NCBI RefSeq assembly: GCF_001469215.1
Contig: NZ_LOFH01000011.1
Coordinates: 84,641 to 148,640 of the forward strand
Source: Pseudoalteromonas sp. H105
GTDB taxonomy: Bacteria > Pseudomonadota > Gammaproteobacteria > Enterobacterales > Alteromonadaceae
Direction: 5' to 3'
DNA: 64,000 bases
Under the pieces are notes generated by a model that saw only the letters and a program-made list of their open reading frames with translations, was not told the origin of the DNA and made no database searches. The position numbers and the translations under genes were made by a program. Below are positions 1-9,489 of this stretch, in pieces; position 1 is the first letter of the stretch, and every line of letters begins with the position of its first letter.

Positions 1-1389
1 GGCCCGCTTAAAAATGTGTTTGGTGGTGTACACCTGTTGCCTTTTTATAATCCAATAGATGGCAGTGATGCGGGGTTTGACCCGATTGATCATAGCGCTG
101 TTGATGAGCGAATTGGCACATGGCAAGATATTCACACGTTGGGTGAACATTATGATTTGATGGCTGATTTAATTGTGAATCATGTGTCGGCACAGTCATT
201 TCAATTTAAAGATGTGCTCATGAACGGTGAGAAGTCGGCTTATTGGGATTTATTTTTAACCAAAGAGGATGTATTTCCAGATGGTATGAGCGACGCTGAA
301 CAGGCGGCTATTTATCGCCCTCGACCAGGTAGTTGTTTTACACCGATCACATGTGGAAACGGTACAACTTACGATTTTTGGACGACGTTTACCGATAACC
401 AAATTGACATCAATGTAAAATCTGCTGCGGGTGTTGAATACCTCGATAATGTGCTGACCAAGTTTTCACAGAATAATGTCAATATCATTCGGTTAGATGC
501 AGCGGGTTATGCGATTAAAGAGGCGGGCACTAACTGTTTTATGCTGGATCAAACCTTTGATTATTTAGATAAACTATCTGCGCAAGCCAATGACTTAGGC
601 ATGGAAACCATCGCTGAAATCCATAGTCATTACCAAACACAGGTTGAAGTCGCTAAACGCGTTAATATGGTCTACGATTTCGCATTACCACCACTGATTT
701 TGCATAGCTTATTTACTAATAATAGTGATGCATTGGTGCAATGGCTTAAAATGTCACCACGAAACTGCCTAACGGTGCTTGATACTCACGACGGTATTGG
801 CATTATTGATGCCGGTCCGATGGGTGATAAAGCGGGTCTGTTAGATGCGGTGCAAATTGATAATTTAGTAGAGACAATACACGCTAATAGCCATAATCAA
901 AGTCGTCAAGCAACGGGGGCTGCTGCCAGTAATGTAGATTTATATCAAGTCAACTGCACGTATTATAATGCCCTAGGCGCGAGTGATTTTGATTACTTAA
1001 TTGCAAGAGCGATCCAGTTTTTTGCACCAGGTGTGCCTCAAGTTTATTATGGTGGATTATTCGCCTGTGAAAATGACATGGCGTTACTGGCAAAATCAAA
1101 CGTGGGACGTGATATTAACCGCCCGTATTTAGATGCAGATTTCATCTCAGCGTCATTAGCAAAGCCCGTGGTTAAAGGGCTCCTTAAACTGATTGCTATT
1201 CGCAACACGCACGGTGCATTTGACGGCGAATTTAGTGTTGAAGGAAGCGCAAATAGTTGTAGCCTAAAATGGCTTAAAGATGACAATGCTATTGAACTCA
1301 AAATAAACTTTGAAGATCGTGAAGCGAGCATCATTGAACATAACTCATCAGCACAAGTGTTTACTTCGTTAAGTGATTTATTAGCGTAA
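1..1389 (+). CDS. Sucrose phosphorylase-like glycosidase (GH13 subfamily 18), 5' end outside window
   Basis: The reading frame is open from base 1, so the start lies upstream. GTG at 16 is internal to the conserved GGVHLLPFYNP stretch and is not the start. GH13_18 enzymes split alpha-glucosides with phosphate and release glucose 1-phosphate. Family blocks are visible in order: DLIVNHVS, the nucleophile Asp in IRLDAAGYA (codon 496-498), the acid/base Glu in AEIHSHY (616-618), the transition-state Asp in DTHDGIG (790-792), then ATGAAASN and GVPQVYYGG. No signal peptide can be judged because the N-terminus is missing. The subfamily also holds sucrose-6-phosphate, glucosylglycerate and glucosylglycerol phosphorylases, so the acceptor is uncertain. 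It converges on a LacI-type regulator, which suits a sugar-catabolism gene. Confidence 0.87.
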   Translation, partial: GPLKNVFGGVHLLPFYNPIDGSDAGFDPIDHSAVDERIGTWQDIHTLGEHYDLMADLIVNHVSAQSFQFKDVLMNGEKSAYWDLFLTKEDVFPDGMSDAEQAAIYRPRPGSCFTPITCGNGTTYDFWTTFTDNQIDINVKSAAGVEYLDNVLTKFSQNNVNIIRLDAAGYAIKEAGTNCFMLDQTFDYLDKLSAQANDLGMETIAEIHSHYQTQVEVAKRVNMVYDFALPPLILHSLFTNNSDALVQWLKMSPRNCLTVLDTHDGIGIIDAGPMGDKAGLLDAVQIDNLVETIHANSHNQSRQATGAAASNVDLYQVNCTYYNALGASDFDYLIARAIQFFAPGVPQVYYGGLFACENDMALLAKSNVGRDINRPYLDADFISASLAKPVVKGLLKLIAIRNTHGAFDGEFSVEGSANSCSLKWLKDDNAIELKINFEDREASIIEHNSSAQVFTSLSDLLA

Positions 1390-1469
1390 TGTGAGCACAG
1401 TCCTTGCGTGTAGTTATCCTCCATAAATAGGCGAAATGCAGCATCAATGCCAAACAGGTGCTGCTCTTT

Positions 1470-1635
1470 GGGTTCTGTCTAGGGGCTATTTACGTTTTGT
1501 TAGCTATATGGATGTAGATAAGGGCGTGAGCAGGGCGCGCAAGCTTTGATTTAGCCCACTAGGTTATAAGCCTCGCGCCGCGATTAAACCGCCCCTAGTT
1601 TGAACAAGTTTTAATCCGAAAAGGTCAACAGACCC
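1470..1635. repeat. MITE-like element, copy A
   Basis: The element fills the gap between two convergent genes. Its ends are imperfect inverted repeats: GGGTTCTGTCTAG on the left and the reverse complement of GGGTCTGTTGACC on the right. The inner ~80 bases next to the right end match, in inverse orientation, the left part of the element at 39967-40187: a TTGTTCAA block, AGGGGCG, an AATCGCG/CGCGAGG block and CCTAGT. The right end abuts the stop codon of the lacI-type gene, whose TAG reads straight into the repeat. No ORF is inside, so this is a non-autonomous or relic element. Confidence 0.55.
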
Positions 1636-2666
1636 TAGCCACTTTGACCTAATTGCAGCTCGTGGTTAATCAATGCTTTCTCTTCTTCCTTGGTGATAAA
1701 CAAATTAGCGGCTAGTGCGCCTTTTTCTTCACTGTTTTGGTGAATAGTAGTGAGCTTTGGCACGAATCGTTGTGCTTCATCAATGCCATCAAACCCAACA
1801 ATTCTGATATCGTCAGGTATTTTTAAGCCCATTTTTATTGCTTCGCGCATTGTTGCAAGGGCAATGAGATCACTCATACACAGCATGACTGATGGGCGAG
1901 GTAGACTGCACAGAGCTTCTTTAGCAGCAATGCTCGCATAGCGCTCAGTACTTTCAGGAATATTCCAAATGCGATCTTCCTCAATGGGGATACCTTGTTC
2001 TGCGAGGGCTTTTTGATAACCCCGTAATCGTTGGTGCGCGATTGATTGCCCAGCTTCAAATTCATGGTGTTCATATACACGGCATAGTACGTTTTCATCA
2101 AGCAAGCGCAGTCCTAAAATGGCAACGTGGTCACCTTTATGTTGCAGGGCATGTTTTGCGACTTCGTAGCTAGCTTGCTCATTATTTATATTCACAGAGG
2201 CATTGCGGCCTATATCAAAATCAACAGTCACAACATGTTTAGGCACCGTTTTTAGTTGTTCTACTAAGAGCTGATTTCGTGGTCGGCCATAGCAAATAAA
2301 GCCATCAACAAAATCAACAACACTGTTTAAATTGTCGTTATTGCCAGAAAACAACAAAAGGTTATTTCCGCTTTTTTCTAGCACAGACGCAACACCACGC
2401 ATAAAGCTGCTCGCCACAGGATCTGACACCATATACTCAACGCTATCAGGTAACACCAAAGCAATAATATTAAATTTACCTCGGCGCAGAGATTGAGCCG
2501 CCTTGTTTGGACCAAAATATCCCAGCTCTTTACATGCCGCTAAAATCGATTCTCTGCGATTTTTTGATAATTGATCCGGGCGGTTAAACGCATTTGACAC
2601 TGTGGCATTTGAAACGCCTAATTCTTTTGCAATACTTTTTAGTGTCCAATGGTTTTTTGTACTCAT
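1635..2666 (-). CDS. LacI-family transcriptional regulator
   Basis: A 343-residue protein of normal LacI length. The N-terminal helix-turn-helix reads LKSIAKELGVSNATVSNAF, followed by the hinge region and a periplasmic-binding-protein-like effector domain (about residues 60-330) with the IRIVGFDGIDEA block typical of the family. It should repress a sugar-use operon in the absence of its sugar. The neighbouring GH13 phosphorylase makes a glucoside such as sucrose the natural guess. The stop codon is formed at the edge of the repeat at 1470-1635, so the last few residues may differ from relatives that lack the insertion. No operator for it was identified. Confidence 0.88.
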   Translation of the reverse strand: MSTKNHWTLKSIAKELGVSNATVSNAFNRPDQLSKNRRESILAACKELGYFGPNKAAQSLRRGKFNIIALVLPDSVEYMVSDPVASSFMRGVASVLEKSGNNLLLFSGNNDNLNSVVDFVDGFICYGRPRNQLLVEQLKTVPKHVVTVDFDIGRNASVNINNEQASYEVAKHALQHKGDHVAILGLRLLDENVLCRVYEHHEFEAGQSIAHQRLRGYQKALAEQGIPIEEDRIWNIPESTERYASIAAKEALCSLPRPSVMLCMSDLIALATMREAIKMGLKIPDDIRIVGFDGIDEAQRFVPKLTTIHQNSEEKGALAANLFITKEEEKALINHELQLGQSG

Positions 2667-3079
2667 ATAACCTTCTCAAGCGAGGATGTTGATTGAAAGA
2701 GTAAATTACCATATCTGGCTTTAAATCAAAGTGCTAATTGTATAAAAGAGTCATTGTGAGTCGCTTCTTTTAACGATTGCGCGTGCAAACAAGCTGCTGT
2801 CTCTAATAACCCATGGAGTAATAAACAGGATATGCCAAGCGGATCTTTTTTGTGTGGGCCTATTTTAGAGAGCTTGATATTCAGCTTTGCTAAATAGTGC
2901 TTAATCTCAATAAAAAACAAACCCAAAAGGATTGGTTTTAAGTTTTTTATTAAAACCAATATATTAATATTCGTTAATGTTATATAAAATATATTGTATA
3001 CAATGATAATTAAATGTTACAAACTGTACCTCAACAACCCGTTCTAGATTGAGAACACACTAATAATCAAAGGTAGAGT
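2667..3079. other. Intergenic region upstream of collagenase
   Basis: This 413-base AT-rich stretch lies between the divergent lacI-type gene and the collagenase. It holds the palindrome ATTGTATACAAT (2993-3004). A minus-strand frame of 77 codons (2726-2959) is open but resembles nothing recognised and has no clear ribosome site. It may be decayed coding DNA. Confidence 0.5.
2993..3004. promoter_or_regulatory. Palindromic operator ATTGTATACAAT upstream of collagenase
   Basis: A perfect 12-base palindrome 76 bases before the collagenase start. The identical 12-mer occurs upstream of the hydroxyproline cluster (28695) and the TonB receptor (42800), with near matches at 13046, 39896 and 46067. 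Its TTGTATACAA core is the kind of site bound by GntR/FCD regulators. Binding itself is inferred. Confidence 0.72.
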
Positions 3080-5854
3080 ATGAAAATTAATACACTGATT
3101 CTGGCGTTACCGATATTGGGCATGAGTTCAATGGCATTGGCTGACAAAGTGGGGGAACGAACATTTAAACCTCAGGCAGCCGTTGTTGAGCGTGTGCATC
3201 ATCACGGTGTTGAACAAAACCATAACGAAAAAGCACCCATTGCAAAAGTGCAGAGCCAACCGCAGCTTTTGAGCGTGCGTATGATGACAATGCAAGCAGC
3301 CGCTGTGACGTGTGATTTGACTGCGTTAGCAAACGCGAGTTCATCAAGTCTTATTACTGAAATTAAAAGCCAAGGTACACAATGTATTAATGAGTTGTTT
3401 AGTGCCTCTGCATCAATACAGAGTCAGGTGTTCACGTCTGATAATATGTTTGCTGTTGCAAATCATGCAAAGTCACTATCACAGACTTATACTGGTGGCG
3501 GAAATGTTGAGTTAGAAGCGCTATTTTTGTACCTGCGTACCGGTTTTTACACTGAGTTTTATAACGACAATGTGAGTTTTGCAACCTGGGTTACTCCCGC
3601 TGTTGTGGGGGCGATAGATGCTTTTGTTGCCAATAGTCATTTTTACGACGATAACGACGGCCATGCTAAGACGTTAAACGAAGTAATCATCACAATGGAT
3701 AGTTCAGAGCAACAGCATCGTTACCTCGAAGTTGTTAAACAATGGTTGAGCCGTTTTAATGAAAGCTACGCCGCTAAGTGGAATGTCCGCAGTGCAGTGA
3801 ATGGTATTTTTACCCTGTTATACCGTGGTCAATGGAATGATGAATTTGTTACGGCAGTCGGTAAAGACACTGATTTAGTGACAAAGCTCAATGCGTTTAC
3901 CCAAAAACAATGGATGATCGGATCAGACGCGCAGTACCTTATTGTTAATGCAGCTAGCGAGCTTGCTCGGTTAAAGCAATACGCAAACACACCGATTCAA
4001 AGTAATGTAGATGCTGGCTTAAATGCTATTTTTTCAACGTATACTAGTTTTGGTTATGGTGATGCTGTTTGGCTCGCGGCAGCTGACTCGGTAAGTTATT
4101 ACGCAGATTGTAATGATTATGGTATTTGTGGGTTTGTGGATAACCTGATAGGTCAAGCGCTGTCACAAAGTTATAGCTGCAGTAGCACGATTAAAATTCG
4201 TTCGCAAAATATGACTGCTGCGCAGCATGCTGCCGCGTGTGATGCAATGGGCGCTGAAGAAGGGTTGTTTCATACAAAACTGGCCACCAATAACACTCCC
4301 GTTGCTGATGATAACAATAGCTTTTTACAAGTTAATATTTTTGATAGTAGCGACGATTACGGTAAATATGCAGGGGTTATTTTTGGTATTAACACCAATA
4401 ATGGCGGCATGTATTTAGAAGGCGACCCATCTGTTGTTGGCAACCAAGCAAACTTTATTGCTTATGAAGCCAGTTATGCAAAAGCCGATCACTATGTGTG
4501 GAACTTAGAGCACGAGTATGTGCATTACCTAGACGGTCGTTTTGACTTATACGGCAACTTTAACTCCCCAACAGAGGACATTGTTTGGTGGTCTGAAGGG
4601 GTTGCAGAGTATGTGGCTAATTTAAATGATAATGATGCCGCAAAAGCAACCATCAGTGATGGCTCTCGTTTTACACTCGCGCAAATATTTGCCACTAATT
4701 ATGATGGGTTTGATCAAGACCGTATTTATCGCTGGGGTTACCTCGCTGTGCGCTTTATGTTTGAACGCCATAATGACGAAGTGAATGCAATGCTGGCAAA
4801 AACCCGCGTGGGTGATTGGAGTGCATATAAAGCTAAAACAGTACAATGGGCCAATAGTTACGAGAATGAATTTGTGCAGTGGTGTGATGATTTAGTTGCA
4901 GGAACCACGACGAACCCTGCGCCGGTTGCGCAAATTAACGGGCCGTACTTAGGCACGCAAAATAGTGAGGTCAGTTTTACCAGTAATGGTAGTAATGACA
5001 GTAATGGCACGATTGAGCTTTACCAATGGGAATTTGGTGATGGCAGTGCGTCTAACCAAGTAAATCCTACCCATGTTTATACCAGTGCGGGTGAGTACAG
5101 TGTCAGCCTCACTGTCACGGATAATGAAGGGGCAAGCCAAACAGTTACAACTACGGCGACGATTGAAGAGGCGATTCCTGTTGGGGATGGTATTTTACAG
5201 AATAACCAAACTGTCAATATCAGTGGTGCACAAGATGAACTCAAGTACTTTACGTTTTCTGTGCCACAAGGTGCCAGTGATTTAGCTATTACGATTTCCG
5301 GTGGAACGGGTGATGCCGACTTATATGTCAGCTACGAAGCAACGCCGACGGAAGCAATTTATGATTGCCGTCCTTACATCGGTGGAAATGAAGAGCAGTG
5401 CGCTATTAACCCTGTGCAAGAGGGGACATACCACGTGATGCTGCGAGGTTACAACGCATTTGAAAATGTTCAATTAACAGCCTCATATATTCAAGCAACC
5501 TCAAATGTGCCTGATGTGTGTGCTTCGCAAGGTAGCCGCAGTAATGGCCGATTAAATGATGGCGAGGTAATTTGTTTGGGTAACAGCGATCCGATGTGGT
5601 TTAGCATCGCGGATGTGCAAAGCCAAAGTGGTGTGGCAATTACTACAGCCAATGGTTCAGGCGATATCAGCTTGAGCTATGCAGCAAGTGGTTGGCCAAA
5701 TGGTCGTAATGAAATTGATCTTTCAAGTAATAGCGGTAACAGTGAGTGCATCTATATCACTAATCAAAGTGAGTATTGGGGTTACTTGAAGGTTTCAGGT
5801 ACTAGCAATGGTGCAAGCTTAGTGGTTGATTTTAATAGCCAAGGCTGTCGTTAA
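3080..5854 (+). CDS. Secreted microbial collagenase, peptidase family M9, with PKD and PPC domains
   Basis: A 924-residue secreted zinc protease that cleaves native triple-helical collagen. The signal peptide is residues 1-21, ending SSMALA. An M9 N-terminal activator domain covers roughly 85-290, followed by the catalytic domain. Zinc ligands are visible as HEYVH (H478, catalytic E479, H482) in the M9-typical HEYVHYLDGRF, with the third ligand E506 in WWSEGVAEYV. A PKD domain follows (about 612-700, with YQWEFGDGS), then a PPC domain (about 705-800) and a second beta-sandwich C-terminal domain with paired cysteines. PKD and PPC domains of such enzymes bind collagen fibrils or are trimmed after export. 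The start has AGAG six bases upstream. A shared palindrome precedes it and a strong terminator follows. Confidence 0.93.
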   Translation: MKINTLILALPILGMSSMALADKVGERTFKPQAAVVERVHHHGVEQNHNEKAPIAKVQSQPQLLSVRMMTMQAAAVTCDLTALANASSSSLITEIKSQGTQCINELFSASASIQSQVFTSDNMFAVANHAKSLSQTYTGGGNVELEALFLYLRTGFYTEFYNDNVSFATWVTPAVVGAIDAFVANSHFYDDNDGHAKTLNEVIITMDSSEQQHRYLEVVKQWLSRFNESYAAKWNVRSAVNGIFTLLYRGQWNDEFVTAVGKDTDLVTKLNAFTQKQWMIGSDAQYLIVNAASELARLKQYANTPIQSNVDAGLNAIFSTYTSFGYGDAVWLAAADSVSYYADCNDYGICGFVDNLIGQALSQSYSCSSTIKIRSQNMTAAQHAAACDAMGAEEGLFHTKLATNNTPVADDNNSFLQVNIFDSSDDYGKYAGVIFGINTNNGGMYLEGDPSVVGNQANFIAYEASYAKADHYVWNLEHEYVHYLDGRFDLYGNFNSPTEDIVWWSEGVAEYVANLNDNDAAKATISDGSRFTLAQIFATNYDGFDQDRIYRWGYLAVRFMFERHNDEVNAMLAKTRVGDWSAYKAKTVQWANSYENEFVQWCDDLVAGTTTNPAPVAQINGPYLGTQNSEVSFTSNGSNDSNGTIELYQWEFGDGSASNQVNPTHVYTSAGEYSVSLTVTDNEGASQTVTTTATIEEAIPVGDGILQNNQTVNISGAQDELKYFTFSVPQGASDLAITISGGTGDADLYVSYEATPTEAIYDCRPYIGGNEEQCAINPVQEGTYHVMLRGYNAFENVQLTASYIQATSNVPDVCASQGSRSNGRLNDGEVICLGNSDPMWFSIADVQSQSGVAITTANGSGDISLSYAASGWPNGRNEIDLSSNSGNSECIYITNQSEYWGYLKVSGTSNGASLVVDFNSQGCR

Positions 5855-5887
5855 TAACACTTAATTATAAAAGTAAAACTCCTACGC

Positions 5888-5913
5888 AAAGCCCATGATA
5901 ATGGGCTTTTTTA
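5888..5913 (+). terminator. Rho-independent terminator after collagenase
   Basis: The stem AGCCCAT / ATGGGCT (5890-5907) is followed by six T residues. It lies 34 bases after the collagenase stop and converges on the iron transporter ATPase gene. Confidence 0.85.
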
Positions 5914-5924
5914 TTATGCAGGGT

Positions 5925-6935
5925 TCAGCGTTTATATACCGCTAATGGATGAGAGGTGCTTAGCGATACATGTACATTATCGCCCGGTCTTACAATAAGC
6001 TCATGGCTAACGCGACTGGTGACAATGGTTTTACACGCCAGTTCGATGGCGCATAGTCGGCTGGTGCCTTCAAAACGAACCCACACTACAGTGCCATTAC
6101 TGCCTACGTTACTTTGTACTAAAACCACATCATCAGGTCGTAATAAAACGTCTACATCACCTTCTTCTGTATCAATGGCATGTGCAGGTACATTGCCTAT
6201 TGCAGTGGTTGCTTGATTATTGGCAAACTGCCCTGATATAAAGCTGGCTTCACCTAAAAAGCGTGCAACAAACCGTGTTTTAGGCAGACTAAAGCAACGT
6301 TCAGGCGTATCAATTTGCTGCACGTTACCCGCTTGTAAAATACCGACACGATCACCAATAGATAGTGCTTCTTCTTGATCGTGAGTCACCCAAATAGCCG
6401 GTACGCCCGCTTCTTTTAACGCATTACGAATATCCCAGCGCAACATATCTTTAAGGGCAGCATCAAGATTTGATAAAGGTTCATCTAATAGTACAAAGTC
6501 AGGCTGGTGGGCCAGTGTTCGTGCAAGTGCCACACGTTGTTTTTGACCACCAGAAAGCGTTGCCGGTTTTTTATCAACAAATGCCTCAAGGCCAAGCAAT
6601 TTGATCCAGTGATCGGCAATGGCAGTATCTTTTAACCGAAAGCAAATGTTTTGCTTAACCGTTAAATGAGGGAACAAAGCAAAGTCTTGAAACACCATGC
6701 CCACACTGCGCTTTTCTGGCGGAACAGTGTGTTTAGGCGTTGCATGCCACGTGCCCATTTTAATGTTGCCTTCACTAATTGGAATAAGCCCAGCGAGCGC
6801 TTGTAATATTGTACTTTTACCACACCCTGTCGGACCAACAAGCATGAGGATTTCACTTTTTTCGAGCGACAAGTTAAGGTCGCTCACAACACGGTTACTG
6901 CCGTAATCTATAGACAACTGACTTACAGATAACAT
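5925..6935 (-). CDS. fbpC: Iron(III) ABC transporter ATP-binding protein (FbpC type)
   Basis: A 336-residue cytoplasmic ATPase that powers ferric iron import. Walker A GPTGCGKSTIL (about residues 34-44), Q-loop VFQDFALFP, signature LSGGQKQRVALAR, Walker B FVLLDEPLSNLD and the H-loop THDQEEAL are all present. The C-terminal extension holds a TOBE-like regulatory domain (about 235-336), as in FbpC/PotA-type ATPases. It is the last gene of a four-gene operon, 14 bases after the permease. Substrate is taken from the permease and binding-protein types and the Fur-like box upstream of the operon. Confidence 0.87.
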   Translation of the reverse strand: MLSVSQLSIDYGSNRVVSDLNLSLEKSEILMLVGPTGCGKSTILQALAGLIPISEGNIKMGTWHATPKHTVPPEKRSVGMVFQDFALFPHLTVKQNICFRLKDTAIADHWIKLLGLEAFVDKKPATLSGGQKQRVALARTLAHQPDFVLLDEPLSNLDAALKDMLRWDIRNALKEAGVPAIWVTHDQEEALSIGDRVGILQAGNVQQIDTPERCFSLPKTRFVARFLGEASFISGQFANNQATTAIGNVPAHAIDTEEGDVDVLLRPDDVVLVQSNVGSNGTVVWVRFEGTSRLCAIELACKTIVTSRVSHELIVRPGDNVHVSLSTSHPLAVYKR

Positions 6936-6949
6936 TATTATTTATATCC

Positions 6950-8449
6950 TCAATGATCGAGTTGCTGACGTTTTTCGCCAGACATCATGATAGCTAAACC
7001 ACAGGCAGAAATCACCACAAGCAATAAGCCAGGAATAGCGGCGCGGCCAAAATAGCCCGCTTCATAGACTCGCCATAAATAAGTTGAGAGGGTTTCAAAC
7101 CCTGTAGGACCAAGTAAAAGCGTGGCCTCTAATTCGCGCATTGATTCTAAAAACACCAGTGCCGCACCCGCTACAATTCCACGCATTGTTAGAGGTAATG
7201 TGATACGCGTAAAGGCTTCACGAGGGCTCGCGCCAAGCACTCTAGCTGAGTTTACTAAACTAGGGTCGAGGTGTTCAGTACTGGTTCTTACTGACCCTAC
7301 AGCGAGAGGTAAAAAACGCAGCATGTAGGCAATAATTAATAGCCCCAACGTTTGGTATAAAAATGGCAATTGCAAGCCCCCATAGACCAGCGCGGTGCCC
7401 ATCACGATACCTGGAATACCAAAGCCAAAATAAGTTACGCGTTCCATCACTCGGCCTGCTTTTCCAGTTAATGCGGCATGAGCAACGGGAATGGCGACGA
7501 TAACCGCAACCACAGCAGCAATCGCAGAGGCGTACGCAGAGTGCCATGCAATACTAAAATCAAAACTGCTTAAGCCATCTCGTGCAAGCCAAAGGGCAAA
7601 AATTGTCAAAGGCAGGCCTATTGCGAGTAAAAGTACGGGTGCAAAAGTGGCAAACATCGCGGCTAATTGCCATTTTTTAGGAAATAAAATTAAGGGGCGA
7701 CCATGTCGCTCACTGGCTGTTTTTATTTGCGATTCGATCAGTAGTAAAAAGCCGACAATGACCATTAACTGTAAAGACAACATGGCAGCACGGCTTAGCT
7801 CAAATGCATTGTATTCAACATAAATGACGCGCGTAAATGTATCAAGTCGCATCATCGCGGGGGTACCAAAATCAGAGAGTGTATATAAGGCAACAAGCAA
7901 TGAACCGGCGGCAATACCGTTCACTACCCGCGGTAAAATGACCTTAAATACACTTTGCGTCATCGACATGCCTAACGTACGAGCCGCATTAACCATGCTC
8001 GCATCAAGGCTAAGTAAGGCTGAACGCGTCGTCATCATCACAAAAGGAAATGTGTATAACGTCATGACAATCGCTGCGCCGCTCAAACCATCCATTGCAG
8101 GCAATTCAATACCAAGAAGGTTATGTATTTCACCCCCTGTGCCAAATGCGGCATACAAGGTAAATGCGCCAATGTAACTTGGAATGGCTAACGGGGCAGC
8201 AAAAAAAACAAGCCAACACTTTTTAAAAGGCAGCACAACATAGGCACTTATAAAGGCCAGCGGTACGCCAATTAAAATAGAGCCAAGTACGGTTAATAGC
8301 ATTAAAGATAAGGTATTACCAAGTATGGTTAAATGATGGCTATCAAAAAAAGAACTGGCATCAGAGGCCAGCGTAATTAAAATAAAAACAGGTGTCAGTG
8401 TGATAAGCGCTGCAAGCAGCGCCATCGGGTAGGAGGCTGGTAATCGCAT
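6950..8449 (-). CDS. fbpB: Iron(III) ABC transporter permease (FbpB type)
   Basis: A 499-residue inner-membrane protein with about twelve hydrophobic segments. It contains two fused BPD_transp_1 halves, each with an EAA-like loop: AARTLGMSMTQSVFKVILP in the first and SARVLGASPREAFTRITLP in the second. This fused architecture is typical of FbpB/SfuB ferric permeases. Its start overlaps the binding-protein stop as TAATG, indicating translational coupling. Confidence 0.88.
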   Translation of the reverse strand: MRLPASYPMALLAALITLTPVFILITLASDASSFFDSHHLTILGNTLSLMLLTVLGSILIGVPLAFISAYVVLPFKKCWLVFFAAPLAIPSYIGAFTLYAAFGTGGEIHNLLGIELPAMDGLSGAAIVMTLYTFPFVMMTTRSALLSLDASMVNAARTLGMSMTQSVFKVILPRVVNGIAAGSLLVALYTLSDFGTPAMMRLDTFTRVIYVEYNAFELSRAAMLSLQLMVIVGFLLLIESQIKTASERHGRPLILFPKKWQLAAMFATFAPVLLLAIGLPLTIFALWLARDGLSSFDFSIAWHSAYASAIAAVVAVIVAIPVAHAALTGKAGRVMERVTYFGFGIPGIVMGTALVYGGLQLPFLYQTLGLLIIAYMLRFLPLAVGSVRTSTEHLDPSLVNSARVLGASPREAFTRITLPLTMRGIVAGAALVFLESMRELEATLLLGPTGFETLSTYLWRVYEAGYFGRAAIPGLLLVVISACGLAIMMSGEKRQQLDH

Positions 8450-9489
8450 TAAAGTACGCCGCTATTTCGCATCAAATCTATGGTTGGTCGTAAATCAGCT
8501 AGCTGAGTTAAATCAATTTTTGGTGGTGAAATAGCCGCTAAAGAAGGCAGTCCTTCTGGTTGCGCTACGCCGTTAACCAAAGGTATTTCATAGGCTTCTT
8601 GTGCTAAATAACGTTGCACTTGGGTGCTTAATAAGTAACGCATAAAGTTGGTTGCCAGTGGATCTTGGTTTAAAGCCAAAATACCTGAAGCATTGACTAA
8701 ACAGCCCGCATCTTGCTCGGTAAAGGCTAAATCAAGTTTTGCATCAGGCTTCCCAGATTTTAATCGTAATGTGTAATAGTGATTGGCAAAACCAATATCC
8801 ACTTCACCACGCTCAACAGCCATTACTACACCTAACTCACCCGCATAGGTTTTGGCGCGCTGTTTGGTTTTTTTAAGCCACTTAACGGTTTTATCATCAC
8901 CTTCAAGTAAACGCATTGCAGTAACGAATGATTGGAATGAAGAATAAGCGGGTGCCCAGCCTATGCTTAAATCGCTGTCTGCAATATCCATAATACTTGT
9001 AGGAATTTGTTCTTTCGTAAGCCTTGCTGTATTAAAAGGCAGGGTACGCACTCTTCCCGTTACGGGTGCCCAATCTTTGTAGCGAAACTGCGGTTGTAAT
9101 TGTTCCGCTAAATCGCTAGGCATAGGTTGTGCAAGTCCTGCATCAGAGACTAAACCAATAGCCCCCGAGTCAACAGCCCAAAACAAATCGGCACGTCTAA
9201 TGCCCGCTTTTGCTTCGGCAACAATAGTATTCGCTAACGCAGCGGTTGGGCCGCGACGTATTGCGAGTTTAAGATCGGGGTTTCTCTTTTCGATTGCTTT
9301 GAGCACATCTTCATATAACCCGCCTTCACCACGGCCTAAATAAAGTGTTAGTGCTCCTTTAAGCTTGGGTAAATCCTCGACTGAAACCGGGTTTGCTACA
9401 GTGGCGGCAAATGCTTGAGAGAGTGACAACGGGAGTGCTCCCATTACCCCCATCGCAGCAAGGCCTTGTATAAAGGTTCTACGCTCCAC
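8449..9489 (-). CDS. fbpA: Iron(III) ABC transporter periplasmic binding protein (FbpA type)
   Basis: A 346-residue extracytoplasmic solute-binding protein. The start codon is GTG, overlapping the upstream stop as TAGTG. The signal MERRTFIQGLAAMG has a twin-arginine look (RRTFI) followed by a hydrophobic core and a QAFA cut site, so Tat export is likely. The body has bacterial extracellular solute-binding features of the ferric type: GALTLYLGRGEGGLYEDVL at the mature start and tyrosines in the central segment. Several residues, including YNT-like motifs, differ from Neisseria FbpA, so ligand chemistry is uncertain. Confidence 0.84.
   Translation of the reverse strand: MERRTFIQGLAAMGVMGALPLSLSQAFAATVANPVSVEDLPKLKGALTLYLGRGEGGLYEDVLKAIEKRNPDLKLAIRRGPTAALANTIVAEAKAGIRRADLFWAVDSGAIGLVSDAGLAQPMPSDLAEQLQPQFRYKDWAPVTGRVRTLPFNTARLTKEQIPTSIMDIADSDLSIGWAPAYSSFQSFVTAMRLLEGDDKTVKWLKKTKQRAKTYAGELGVVMAVERGEVDIGFANHYYTLRLKSGKPDAKLDLAFTEQDAGCLVNASGILALNQDPLATNFMRYLLSTQVQRYLAQEAYEIPLVNGVAQPEGLPSLAAISPPKIDLTQLADLRPTIDLMRNSGVL

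Noticed and set aside
2726..2959. 77-codon minus-strand frame between the LacI-type gene and the collagenase
   Set aside because: No recognisable family, no ribosome site and it lies in a regulatory spacer. Kept only as possible decayed coding DNA.
5073..5285. Open frames inside and opposite long genes, such as the collagenase, ppc and the iron permease
   Set aside because: They overlap well-supported genes in another frame, have no family resemblance and follow the codon shadow of the real gene.
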